In this document: in pieces, positions 24,484 to 36,000 of the stretch
How the letters are laid out: each line of letters opens with the position of its first letter
How positions within the stretch are numbered: position 1 is the first letter of the stretch
Source of the DNA: Siniperca chuatsi
Lineage: Eukaryota; Chordata; Actinopteri; Centrarchiformes; Sinipercidae
Assembly (NCBI RefSeq): GCF_020085105.1
Contig: NC_058063.1
Location: forward strand, 7,097,422 to 7,161,421
Length of the DNA: 64,000 bases
Direction: 5' to 3'
The notes under the pieces: generated by a model
The model's input: only the letters and a program-made list of their open reading frames with translations
What the model was told of the DNA's origin: nothing
Database searches by the model: none
Position numbers and translations under genes: made by a program

Positions 24484-25609
24484 CACGGACGCTCTTTTTC
24501 CTTCACTCTTACAACTTTTATGTCCTTTCAGACCTCTCTGCGTCTGCTCGTGTGTCTCTAACCTGTAACACACCACGGCAAATCCACTATTGTCTAACAA
24601 GTACAGCCTCTGTCCCAGCTCTATCAGACTCAGCATTTCCCTTCTTGCCTCATCTGTACATCGAGCCAACTGGTCTCCCATTGTAAAGTCTTTTCCATAT
24701 ATGCAAAGTGCCACAAGTGTCGTAGCAGTAACTCAAAAGCAGTGAATGTTATCAATCATTGAGAGCATTTTATTACTGTGAACTGAGGAAAAGAATGATG
24801 CTGACTTGATACTCTCTGCACAAATAGCTTTAGTAATGACGTTTTGCATTCAGTTTTGTTTTTTACAGAGTAAGAATGAAAGAGAATGCACAAAATGTAG
24901 GTCAGGAAAAAACTGAAGGTATTGCAATGCCAATACATGTGTCAGAGAAGGAGATTGGATCTCTTATTTATGCTACAGTTCTTTTTACGCAAATCCAAAG
25001 CAGCCAGCTGTTTCAGCTGTGGCTTTGGAGGGGGAAAAACAGAAGTCTAGCATCTCTGCTGACCATCCTCAACCCTCTGAAGTCACTCACTTTACCCGGT
25101 ATGAATACAAATGATAGAGGCTGAATTTTTGTAAGCTCAATTATAATGCTGGTGTTGCAATGTAGTATGTGATTGTTTCATGTAGGACAACGGGAAAAAG
25201 ATAAAAGAATTTAAGGTGGGATGTATGATATCAATACCAGAAGAGGCCTTAAAGTGTTCATTTTAGAGTAGGCTGGCAGTTTTCATTTAAATATGTTACT
25301 CTTGTGAATGATAATAAGCAATCTGTATCACAGAAAGGTTCTTGGATGTGTCAAAATAAAGCTTCAAACACAGTTTAATTACTGTTTGCAAAGGTTTATT
25401 ACTGCAAATTTGACAAAGCAGGTACATTTTTGTAAGTGTGTATTGTAAATTACATGTTAGCTCCTCCAATAGGCTATGGGCCTTTGTCACAGAAGACATT
25501 TTGATTTCACAGCAGGAAAAGCACAGGTGTAAATAAAAAATGTATCATGGCTGATGAACAGATTTTTAAGGCAAAATAGCACATAGCTGCCTTATAGCTA
25601 AATATTTCC
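24484..25609. other. spacer between endod1-like A and B
   Basis: Contains the A promoter (TTTGCATA on minus at 24707-24700) and the B 3' region (AATAAA on minus at 25400-25395). No other feature recognised. Confidence 0.5.
24700..24707 (-). promoter_or_regulatory. TTTGCATA element upstream of endod1-like A
   Basis: Octamer-like motif about 217 bp upstream of the A start codon. The same 8-mer occurs at a comparable distance upstream of copies B and C. Confidence 0.4.
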
Positions 25610-26666
25610 CTATTCAGTTTTACTGGATGCTGGTGGGACACAGTCACCCACAAAGATCTGAAAGTTCTGGTCTACAAAGGTTGTCTTTTTGAGGAACTCC
25701 TTCAGCTTCTGGACAGAGATTTCCACCACTTCGTTGTTCTCCTCCTCATTGAGGCCATAGTGCGCAAAAGATGGGAACTTATAGCGCTCATTATAAGGTG
25801 CATTGTGGTCGTAGTCAACACAGCAATAAGCTGACCACAAGTACGTGGGCACTGCAATGCGGTTGATGTTTTGCCGGCGGATCATCTTCCCCGAGGTGGT
25901 GATACCTGTGACAATGTAAGCTGTTCCACGACAGTAGTTGTTAAGCCGTTTGCGGATGATGTGCTCCTGTTTGTTCCAGACTCTGTTGTTGAAATTGGGC
26001 CCCATGGGCACGACATTGGTGAGGGTGTAGGTGGAGGCCTTGTCATCAGGTTCGTCCTGATGCTCATCTGGGTTGAGGGTACCACGCTCGTAAAGGATGG
26101 CGTTTGTATAATCATCCAGGACAGCTTGGGCATCTTCAAAATTCATGTGCATGTAACCATGAGGGAAAGGCTGCATCTCATCTGTATCAGAGGATGTGGA
26201 TAGCTGTGTAGGCAGACAGAGCCAGTGCAAATGAGAGGATGTGGATAGGATGGTAGAATATGATTACACAACATCTGCATTCATTTATTTGAATTTTGAA
26301 AAATTATAGCATGCTGTTTATGTTAAAAGACTTTCTTAGCATCTCATGTCCAAATTTTATATTTTTCTTTACCTGAGGTTCATACATCCATGGGACATCC
26401 ACACATTTCTCCCCATCTGAGCGTTTGAAAGTGTAGGCAGAATAGACAGGTATGTGGTCCACAGTGTTGTACAGCGTCAGGTAGCGTGGCTTCTTGTTGT
26501 AACGTTGACAAATGAACTGGAGGGAGTGGTGCGCCAGCCCAGTCGGTGGTGTTCCCATGTAGAGGAATTCTCTGCACTCTGGAGACAACTCTTTTTCCAC
26601 TCTCCCTCTTACCGCCGATGTTATTATGTTGACAAGCAAGAAAGCCATCTGCGCCCAAAATGCCAT
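25610..26666 (-). CDS. endonuclease domain-containing 1-like protein B
   Basis: Second tandem ENDOD1-like gene. Exons 26666-26373 and 26203-25610, joined in phase 0; 295 aa. It starts with a hydrophobic signal-like stretch (MAFWAQMAFLLVNIITSAV). Exon 1 carries CREFLYMGTPPTG, ICQRYNKKPRYLTLYN, IPVYSAYTFKRSDGEK and PWMYEPQ; exon 2 carries LNPDEHQDEPDDKASTYTL, TNVVPMGPNFN, RLNNYCRGTAYIVTGITTSG and IAVPTYLWSAYCC. The DRGH position reads ERGT, again without the histidine. It resembles copy A more than copy C, so A and B probably split more recently. The ORF is intact and the intron is in the same place as in A and C. AATAAA on minus at 25400-25395 is a likely polyadenylation signal. Confidence 0.9.
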
Positions 26667-26823
26667 AGTCGGGAGAGCACTCTGGTGAGAGGTTACAGCT
26701 GTTAAATTGAAGTCAAGTATTGCTCTGTGAGCTGCTACAAATGATTGAATGTGTCTCTATATCTGCCCATGGAGCTCAGTAAAACAGCTAACACAGGTTT
26801 CACACTCTGCTCTCTGTAATCAG

Positions 26824-26838
26824 GACTCAGTATGCAAA
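26824..26838 (-). promoter_or_regulatory. shared 15-bp promoter element, endod1-like B
   Basis: TTTGCATACTGAGTC on the minus strand, about 160 bp upstream of the B start codon. It is identical over 15 bp to the element upstream of copy C; copy A keeps the first eight bases. Confidence 0.5.
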
Positions 26839-27464
26839 ACAATGCACTTCTTACACCTCAGCAGATCCACCCACAGCTAGAGGAACAGCTACAGTTGATA
26901 GCAAATAGCAAAGACATCAGTGTTTCTGTCACTGGTGGGGAAGAAGGTAGAAAAGGTCATCTTACCTCTTCTTAAACTCTACAAACCCATGCACCCCCTG
27001 CAGTAAAGCACTCCTCAAACACACAACATTTTATGTGCAATTCTAGTCAAGTTCCTATGGTTTTAAAAGCCATGTATGTCATGCTGAATTACAAGTTGTG
27101 CACTAGACAATTAGAATTTACTTTTTCAAATACCAGCATCTTGAATTTAAATATTTCACTCATTATAAGTGTAATATATTTTCAATGAAGCACTGGAATA
27201 AGACGATACAGAATAGTATGCTGATATCATCATGAACAATGTGAGTTTTAATTTAATTACTTACCTTGGACTTAACCTCTGTGATTCTCACTTACTGTTA
27301 TGACTCATACCTCAGGAACACAGTTTCTATGTCACCATGTTGTCTATTATAATATTAAGGCGATAAACGGAATATGACAGGAACGTATTCTTAATTTTAT
27401 AAGGTATAGAGGAATGAAAGAAGGGTCAGCAGTTGGCTCACCAAAGTTCATAGGTGTGATCAAT

Positions 27465-27655
27465 CGGCTGACATTGACACTGTATCGCATGACCCATTGT
27501 ATTTAATCCAGTGATTACATATGCGGTGCCTTGGCAGAAGTTATTGAGCCGTAAGCAAATGTTTTAGAGCTTGCTGAAAATCAGTATCCAGGGGTACACT
27601 GGTGTAGGTGAAGGCCTTGTCCACTGAGGTGCTGGTCAGGGTTTAGCTGGCCCCA
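27465..27655 (-). pseudogene. relic of a fourth endod1-like gene (exon 2 fragment)
   Basis: The minus strand matches exon 2 of the neighbouring copies in the right order: GGGGCCAGCTAAACCCTGACC (from the QLNPD region), then AAGGCCTTCACCTACACC (KASTYT), then a deletion, then CGGCTCAATAACTTCTGCCA (RLNNFC), then AGGCACCGCATATGTAATCAC (GTAYVI). About 30 codons between KASTYT and RLNN are shortened, and stop codons and frameshifts are present. No exon 1 remnant was found. It lies between intact copies B and C in the same orientation. Confidence 0.85.
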
Positions 27656-28424
27656 TGTAGCATTTGACTAAACTGTATTTTATTCAAACAGTGAAGCCAT
27701 TATGTAGCTGTTGAATTGCTCACATAGGGATATGAACTTCTTACCAGTCATTAACTTGTCCAAAGGCTCTCACCCCCTTGGCCTGCTGTTATAAAAACCT
27801 TTGGGTAATACATTTGAAATTAACTCTTCCTTAAAAAGTACAACTTGCAATATAACTACAAGGAAATCTGGAGAAATGAAATTAGTTAGCGAACCTTATT
27901 TTGCAGATTAATTATGAAAACAAAGACAGGGTTATAAATACAGGATGATTTCACTACAAAATATGGGATGACCATAACATTTCATTTGGTGGGGAACAGT
28001 ACAGACAGTCAAACAGACATAGACAGTGGTCTCTGAACCACATGTCATATCATGCATGTAACAAAGCTGTTTTGTTTTTTTATTTTATTTTATTCATGTT
28101 TTTTAGAGTGTTAACATGTGTTATTGACCTAAAACATTGTCAGTAATCAATGATTTCTATTATCAATTTTACAATTTTAGTAAAGATATAAAAAAACATG
28201 TCCACAATAAAAGTTATATCCTGTTTTAAATTGAATTAATTCACAATTAGTATTAGTCATACAATTGCTTTTTCCCTCGTTAATATAATTTCAATTGAAT
28301 TTATTCCAAAACACGTGTAACCAGGACTACTTAACACTGCTGAGTTAGTTCTGTTTATACAGTACAGTACAGTATTTCATCATAGGCTTCATCCATGACT
28401 GTGCATCCAGTTCAATATGTCCCA

Positions 28425-30003
28425 TCATACTGAAACACTGGTCAGGTCTCTCTTCTTCTTGAAGGTGTTTTCTGACACACAGCCCTTGTAGAAAATAGTC
28501 AGGTCACTGTCTATGTCTGTCTGGCTCTTCAGGAACCTCTCCAGAGTCTTCAGAGGGACTTCCACCACACTGTGTTCAGTCTTTTCATTCAGTGCATAGC
28601 CCCCATAACTAGGGAACATGAACCTGACCTCATAGGGAGAGTTACGGTCAAACCGTGGGCAGCAGTAAGCCAGCCACAAGTGTTTTGGGATTGCCAGGCG
28701 GTCCCTGTTTTCTCGCTGGATGGTTGCCCCAGAAACGGTCACCCCTGTCACCATGAAAGATTTGCCGTGGCAGAAGTTGTTGAGGCGACGGCGGATGATG
28801 TCCAAGTATGGGTTCCAAGAAGTGTCCAGGAAGTGTGGGATTAATGGGACTACATTGGTCAGAGTATATGTGGATGATTTGTCATCTGGCTCTGATTGGT
28901 GCAGGTCAGGATTCAGTGGACCACGTCTATATTCTACAGCATCAGTGTAGTCCTCCAACACAGCCTGGCTGACCTCAATCAGAGGGGGAGTGTCTTCAGT
29001 AAGGGGGAGTGCTCTCATGTTGCCACTCTCATCATCAGAAACCAGCTGTAGGGAAAAGAAATGAAAGATAATGTTGTCTTTATTTTGAAAGTGACACTTA
29101 AGCCAATGCAAAAAAGCTGTACCACTAATGTAATCTCTGACTGCAACAGGATTCCATTCAAAAAGTTCCCACTCAAATCTAATGTCAGTAATGATTTTTT
29201 CATCACAAGTTAATGGTCTCAGTAGTTAGTTTTACTTTTTCCAATGTATGGTCATGGTGATTTTTTGAGAGTGATATAAATCTAACTCAGCAAAAAAGCA
29301 AATAAGCGTATTTTCCAAAATGTTAATCTATTCCTTTAAAGAGAAGTTTGTTTGGGGGCATGTTTGAGTGATTGACAGGTGATTCAATGAATCAGGTCCA
29401 AATTCTGCCTCCAGTAACTGGCAAAATGGCAGCGAGCAGTAACCCCAAATCCAACCTTTAAAATGTCCCTGTGTAAACAGCTGTAATATGCTGATGTCGC
29501 CAACACTACTTCTGTTATTTTCTTAATTGTGTGCTGTTGTTTCTTTAATAACAAGCATACTGACTGATCTTTACTGCAAGAGTAACTAGAGTGAAATACA
29601 AACAGGGATTGTACTACAGTTGATCTTGATTTTGTCAGACAAAGTGTCATTATTGCCCAAAAAACATTCAGTTTCTCTCAGGCTTAACACTAAGTGCTCT
29701 CTCTACCTGTGGCTCATACATCCATGGTGTGTCCATCCTCCTCTTCCCATCAGACTTCTTAAAGATGTAGGCTGAGTAGAGGGGGAGGCGGCGACTGCTG
29801 TCATACAACGTGGCGTAGCGCAGTTTGTCTGCATACTTCTGGCAGATCTTCCTCAGGCTGGTCCCCTTCACCCCTGCTGGTGGTGCCTGCATGTAGAAAA
29901 ATTGGCCGCAGTCTTTGAAGCTGTTGGACACACTGGCACTCACCAGGGGGGACGCGATCAGCAGGGAGAAGGATAGGACGCAGGTGCAAAACAGATGCAA
30001 CAT
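28425..30003 (-). CDS. endonuclease domain-containing 1-like protein C
   Basis: Third intact ENDOD1-like gene. Exons 30003-29707 and 29045-28425, phase 0; 305 aa. The ATG at 30003 is preceded in frame by GTG, so 30003 is the real start. Signal peptide MLHLFCTCVLSFSLLIASPLVSA. Exon 1 has CGQFFYMQAPPAGV, ICQKYADKLRYATLYD, LPLYSAYIFKKSDGKR and PWMYEPQ; exon 2 has LNPDLHQSEPDDKSSTYTL, TNVVPLIPHF, RLNNFCHGKSFMVTGVTVSG, LAIPKHLWLAYCC and LERFLKSQ. The NUC DRGH position reads RRGP, so there is no catalytic His. It is the most diverged of the three and has a short basic C-terminal tail (FKKKRDLTS). Confidence 0.9.
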
Positions 30004-30192
30004 CACACAACTGGAGTAGATGAAAACAATGCGAAACCAGGTAATTTCCTCATCTGGGGTTTGACATGTCCTGCTTCACATCGCTATGAATGAAGAAATC
30101 CCATGTGGTGATGAGTAATGTCGTGTTTAATATGTTATCCTGTATTGGTGTTGCCTTCATAATCTAGTAAAGTGTAATGACTGTTGGACAGA

Positions 30193-30207
30193 GACTCAGT
30201 ATGCAAA
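30193..30207 (-). promoter_or_regulatory. shared 15-bp promoter element, endod1-like C
   Basis: TTTGCATACTGAGTC on the minus strand, about 190 bp upstream of the C start codon, identical to the element upstream of copy B (26824-26838). Confidence 0.5.
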
Positions 30208-30658
30208 GCAGCAGCAGCTCAGAGTGGATCTATTGGCTGAATAGTTGACTTATCTGCTCCTACAATGTCTGTGCAGCCATGCATCTCTGCACAGGCTTCT
30301 GTCAGGCTGTGCACATGTTGTAACTCATCTCATAAATTCACTCTGTTCACTGTATTTACCTCATTTGATACAATAAAGCAATGCACTAGTATCTGTGCAT
30401 CAATATGTATTACATACACTACTTTCTATTGTATATCTTACTTTGCCTTTGCACTGTTTGATCCTGTTGTATTTGGACCATCTGTGTCAGTATAAACTGT
30501 TTAAAAATCACATAAATCCCTTTGCAAGCATCACCCTGGATGAATAATATGTTTCTTATTATACTGTTTTTCTCCAGTCTTAAATGCAGTGAAACTTCAA
30601 AAGCTTCCCACAACTTGAATGTTCCCACCAACTTCTGCAAAATGAATTGGAGAGATTT

Positions 30659-30692
30659 TCAGTAACAGATGAGATGGGACATCTGTTACTGA
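30659..30692. repeat. perfect 13-bp inverted repeat
   Basis: TCAGTAACAGATG at 30659-30671, an 8-base loop, then CATCTGTTACTGA at 30680-30692. Confidence 0.85.
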
Positions 30693-31520
30693 ATGGATGG
30701 GACAACATATCACAGACTCAGCTGTTCTATAACTTATACATTAGACATGTTATGATACAAATTCAAATGCTGCTGAGGCCACTTGTGGCTGTGGAGGACT
30801 GAAGGCACCTGAAACCGCTGGAGTCCAGCTGAACATTAAGACCTAGACTTGAACACCACATCACTCATAGTTGGGGGTACGCAGTGTGAAGCTGCCAGGA
30901 CCGTCATGGGTCAGTTCAAGCAAGGACAAGTTCAGCTTCATTAACCAAGAATGGTGGAGCTCCTACTATAGGTGAGAAAAAAGATTTCTGTGTTCTGCAA
31001 ATTACAGTATTTAAATAGATGTTTAGGTAAGACTTTATAATACGGCCCATCACGTACAGTGTAATTCTTCCCAATTTACAGTGTAATTATTTGTGCTAAC
31101 AGTGTACCAGTACAGTTCGTACTACATACATGTAGGTATAAGGGAACAAGATGAGAAGTTAGGGAATAATATTTCAACTTTTTTTTTTACTTGGATGTTG
31201 CTTATTTAGTCATGAATATTTAATGTTATAGAGAAATTTGAAAGATTTGAAGCCAAGTTTTCAGGGGCTTAAAAAGTCTAGCCCAAATTTAATTCCATAG
31301 ACTATCTAATAATGAAATTATGCAGAAATTATGCAAATTAATATCACAGTATTCATTTATTTTGTGTGTAATGCATGTAATGCTTTCTCTATGCTGTATG
31401 TTACATTATAAAACTGGTCAGATATTTGCTAATAAACATTTCAGTGGTAGTTTTTAGTAGTCATCCAGCCATCAAAGGTACAACTGTTGATCAAATACAC
31501 AAATGAACTGATTAGTGTTT

Positions 31521-31538
31521 GTTGCCCTCTAGTGGTCA
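31521..31538 (-). promoter_or_regulatory. candidate CTCF site
   Basis: The minus strand reads TGACCACTAGAGGGCAAC, which fits the CTCF core CCASYAGRKGGC. Same orientation as the site at 32691. Confidence 0.4.
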
Positions 31539-32690
31539 TTTTTTAGCAACTATAACTCCACATCCATTGATGAATATATAGATATTATTACTGATTATTA
31601 TCATTATCAGTATTATTAGAGGTATTAATACTGATATGAATAGCCATGTTAGTTATACTATTTATTATATCTGTATTCATAACATGCACTTAGTTTTCAA
31701 ACAACATGAAAACCATGTTATACAATTCAATACAGCTGCCCTGGAACAAATGCTACTTTTGTGAATCCATAGCTGGATTAACTTGTTGGTGGCCATGAGG
31801 CAAAAATGAGCTGTTGAGTCCCTACTAACCCTCCATTCCTCCACTGTCTGTACATTGTACAGGTTGTGTGTCATTTAGTTTGTGGTAAATTCATTCAAAC
31901 CCAATTCATTTTGGAATACCATCCAGGCACAATATAAATTGAAATAATAAAGGTCTTAAACTACACTTTTACAAATGACCTCTCAGGGCCTCATGATTAG
32001 ATTAGGTAATAATTTAGGAACTCCCTTCAGGCTGTCATTATTTCAGTTGGTGTTAGGGTTGCAATGCAATTACCACAAACCAATTGACACACAGAGAACC
32101 CAGGGCTTTGGTAGCACATGGATGGTAATACAGCTTTTCTTATTAAGATTAGTAATTATTTACACTCTGATGCTCCTATACACACATTATATAGGCTTTT
32201 TATTAAATTGTATTAGTCATGTCATCCCATTTTACTTATTTTCTTATCTACAAATCTGAATCAAAAACATCTCATTCAAATGTATATTTACATGTCATGT
32301 TACATTTGTATTTGTTATGATTTGTTTGCTTCATTCTTTTTCATATCTACAATGTCTGTGATGTTAGTTTTCTTCAGTTTGGCTTCTTGTGTTCAGCTAG
32401 TTTTATCACATGCAGGTTCAAACATGTATCTGTACCTCTTCGACATACAATGAAAAACTATAACTATTAATATCGTTACATTTTCAGTATTAATTCACAT
32501 TTAATTAATTCCTGATCAAATATATCCAGATGATACACACTTTCAACTTTCACCACCTTTTCGAGAGCGCATTAAATGTATTGCCAGTGCTAATTTTGTC
32601 TTCATGCATGTTTACAAATATGAAGAATGGCCCACTTTCAAAGGAGCAGGCTATGTGCACGTCCAAAATCATTCAGGCTACTGTTATTCA

Positions 32691-32707
32691 ACAGCGCCCT
32701 CTGCTGA
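32691..32707 (-). promoter_or_regulatory. candidate CTCF site
   Basis: The minus strand reads TCAGCAGAGGGCGCTGT, a close match to the CTCF core including the GGGCGCT end. Confidence 0.45.
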
Positions 32708-33099
32708 CTAAACCCTATACTGCCTTCCACAAACGTTTTGCACATGCTCAGTTCGACATTGCCACTGAACATGCTAGTCATTCAGTTCACTTTCAAGGGT
32801 ATTGATATCTAATAACTCAAATATATCATTATGCATTTCAAGCATGATGCTGCTGAGTCCAAACTTTATTAAACAACTTTATTAGAAGTTAATGTCGTTA
32901 TTCCTGAACTAACTTTACACATTGCTGCCTCGCGAATTTGTATTGAGCTAGCTGTTTTCGATGTATGGAAAGTTGTCCTCGCTCCTCAGCTTACTGGTTA
33001 ATTAAACCCATCCAGCTAAGACGGTCTGGGTCTGCATTTGAACATGCCGTTGCAAAGTGCGGCACACAACCAGGCTGGTAAATAGGGGTGTGTTTACCC

Positions 33100-36000
33100 T
33101 GCTACAACATTGGTTAGCCGCTTGTCAGTGCCCAGTCACGTGGTATCACACGGACGGCCATGTTTCCGAAACACAAACAACAAGAAGAGCAGCGACTAGG
33201 AGCCAGCAGACACATACTGATACGCAGCTGCGACCGTTGGAGGAGAGGGAAAAAAATAATAAATAAAATACAGAGCGCGACTTTCTGAAAGTAGGATTCT
33301 GTCGAATTAATACGTTTACAGTGTTTAAAGAGACCAATGCATACGATATATTGGCTGTAGACACCGTGCAGACAACTAGTCTGGTAACGTTAGCTATAAA
33401 CAGTGAAGGTAAGCCATGGTTCCTCTTTGCAGCTTGTCTTTTAGCTAGCTGGCTAACGTGAGCTAACAAGCTAACCTCGGCTCTTGCAGCTCGAAAGGTT
33501 TGGATTTATCTGTCTTGAGAAAAGCATTTGCATGAAGTCCTTTAACGGCTAAAACTCTGTCTTTTCTGTCATTGTGTTTGTTTTGTTTACATCGCATTAG
33601 CCCTAGCTTAACACCGACAGCGGAGTGGAGGTGGTCGTCCGCACATTGGCGGAGCAGGCCGGGGAGTCTGATCCCAACACTCCGCCCCCTCCGCCATCAT
33701 ATCTGGTGTCATTTGAACCTACAAGCGAAGGCCTTTACGATCAACGCATACCTTGTGCTAAGTTAGGTAGCAAGCTAGGTAACCTATCTCTGTTATGCAA
33801 CATAAATATGGTATTGTGGGCCAAATACGGTTGTAACGATTAATTCATCTCCCACTCCCCACATATCGATCTGCTTTAATTATCTTGAAAGACGAACAAT
33901 GTATAACGTTACGCTAATGTAGCTCGCAACCACTGACGGCAACGTTAGCTAATGTCATCTCGAGCTATTTTGTCTATGTGCTAGCCATCTTTTCGAACAA
34001 GCAGTTTAGCATTGTTCAGTTTGTTAAAGTTACCAATTGGTGTATATTGAATGCCAGCTTTAGCATAGCTTTACAGTCTCCATCCCCGCCGCTTGAAATC
34101 GTTATCCCGCCACGTTTTGAAGTGCATAACATTTGCAAATATTCACATGCATACGAAATGTCAAATTCTGCAAGCAACGTTATCTCTACATGACCTTGCT
34201 TCATTTTCTCAGTGAACAGTTAGCATTAGATATTAAAAATGTCAATATTGTGCCTGTTGTAGCCTGAAGTCTGGAGTTAAGTAAGTTAATGAAAAACTTT
34301 GAAACCAAAATAACCGCAAGCTGACTAAAGATGTTTAGGTTAAAGTTATATATTCTTAGTTGTTGAAATTCTGCTAGGTCTTGACTGATCTCACTGTAAT
34401 TAGTATTCTGTTCAATCCTGAGTGGCATAAATGAATCCTAATGTTTAATGCTTTCCTATTTTACTGCATGTTATACTGATAAATAATTGCAAAGTGCACA
34501 TGTTTAAAGTCACAATGCTCACTAAATTACGGAACATTACTTTGAGTAGGATTACCAATATCAAATCATTCCCAGATATTTATGAGGCATTCTCATCAGT
34601 AGCCTATAGGAGTTTATCAAACAGTGGTGGCAACTAGAGGTCTGATGGAAATAGTACAATCCCTATTTCAACAAGGGCCTTTTCCCCCAATTTAACACCA
34701 TTTCGCTTAAGTTACTATAGAGGTTGACATGCCCACACACACACACACACACACACACACAGGGCCAACTTAATTTCAGCAGATGAACCCAAAATGAAAA
34801 TGAATTATTTATACCCACACTGCAGTCTGATGTAAATTGGACCTGTCAGCATCCTATTTTCCAATTGTCTGTTGTCTTAAACGTGCGTAAATTGCATTAT
34901 TAATAGTTATGTTATTTAATGTATTTTGAGCTACTTAGAAGGTAGACTGTTTAAAATACTGTACTGCAGTCATGTTGTACTGATTAATTAGTAATTGTTA
35001 CATAGTGTTAACCAATTTCAATGAGACATAATAAGTTGCCAAAGAATCGATTTAAATTCACATCATGCAGTTTAAGTTTGTGCCACCAAGGATGCCGACA
35101 CAGTACTAACGATACCTTCAAGTCCTGCGCCCCTCGCTTAACTAGCCCCCGTTCCTCTAGGATTTCGTTGAGTTTCTTTCAGCAGTCTTTCAGGAAAAAC
35201 TGAAAATATACTGGCTATAAAAAATTTAGAACTTTGTCATTTTAACAAAGATAAGACAATAATTATTTTTGTTAGCATTCAAAAACTACAGCTCCTAAGA
35301 GGCTTTGACTGTGTGCTAAAGGCTAAGACTCATGGTGGAGATAGGCGGTATAGATAAAATCTTCTGCCAATCGATACCTGAAATAGCTGAATAAAGGTAT
35401 GTCCCCATTGATGCAAAACTCCTGCAATTCCAATATAGCCATAAGGAGTCCTGCTAGTTTGCAACATTGCACACAATGGGTTAATACAGTCAGAGATATT
35501 AAAGAGAGAGATACCTCCAGATTAACAGTAGACAAAATCACTGACCATAAACAATTCCATCATCCCACATTGTATATCACCCAACCCTAAGAAATGTATT
35601 AATTTATCAATTTACAAAGTCATTGTAATTGGGTACAGCTGATAAAATCTGCTGGTGATGTTAAGTCACCAGAATTGATGGTCCCCTGATACCGTCTAAA
35701 CATTGATCCGAAGGACAAAGACACCTAGGTTCAAATGCATGTGAACAAATGTTTAGTTTGCTAGTTTTATGATTCAGACTTTCTTCTGTTGAATTTATTG
35801 TCAGATTATTCATAAACTTATTTAATGCGCAGAAGAAAAAGCCCCACTAACGTCTTGCTTGATAAAAGGTAGTCTTAATTTAAATGTTGTACATTTTTAC
35901 TGCTTTTTCTTGTCCTTGGATTAACCTACAAAGCCCAGCAACCTAGAGCAGATTGTAAAAATAAATATTAAAAACTGAAACACAGAAGCACACCAGAACT

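Larger units (their letters stand above)
26667..28424. other. spacer between endod1-like B and C
   Basis: Holds the B promoter region, the decayed fourth endod1-like copy (about 27465-27655), and candidate minus-strand AATAAA signals for copy C at 28305-28300 and 28094-28084. The rest is AT-rich with nothing recognised. Confidence 0.55.
30004..33100. other. spacer between the endod1-like array and gigyf1
   Basis: About 3 kb without a recognisable gene. It contains the copy C promoter, a perfect 13-bp hairpin (30659-30692) and two CTCF-like motifs (31521-31538 and 32691-32707). The ORFs are short and AT-rich, with no domain. Confidence 0.55.

Noticed and set aside
24484-24714. N-terminal extension of endod1-like A
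   Set aside because: In frame, but it would bury the clear signal peptide that starts at 24483, and it has no counterpart in copies B and C.
30004-30006. Extra first methionine for endod1-like C
   Set aside because: The codon is GTG; the true ATG is the next codon (30003).
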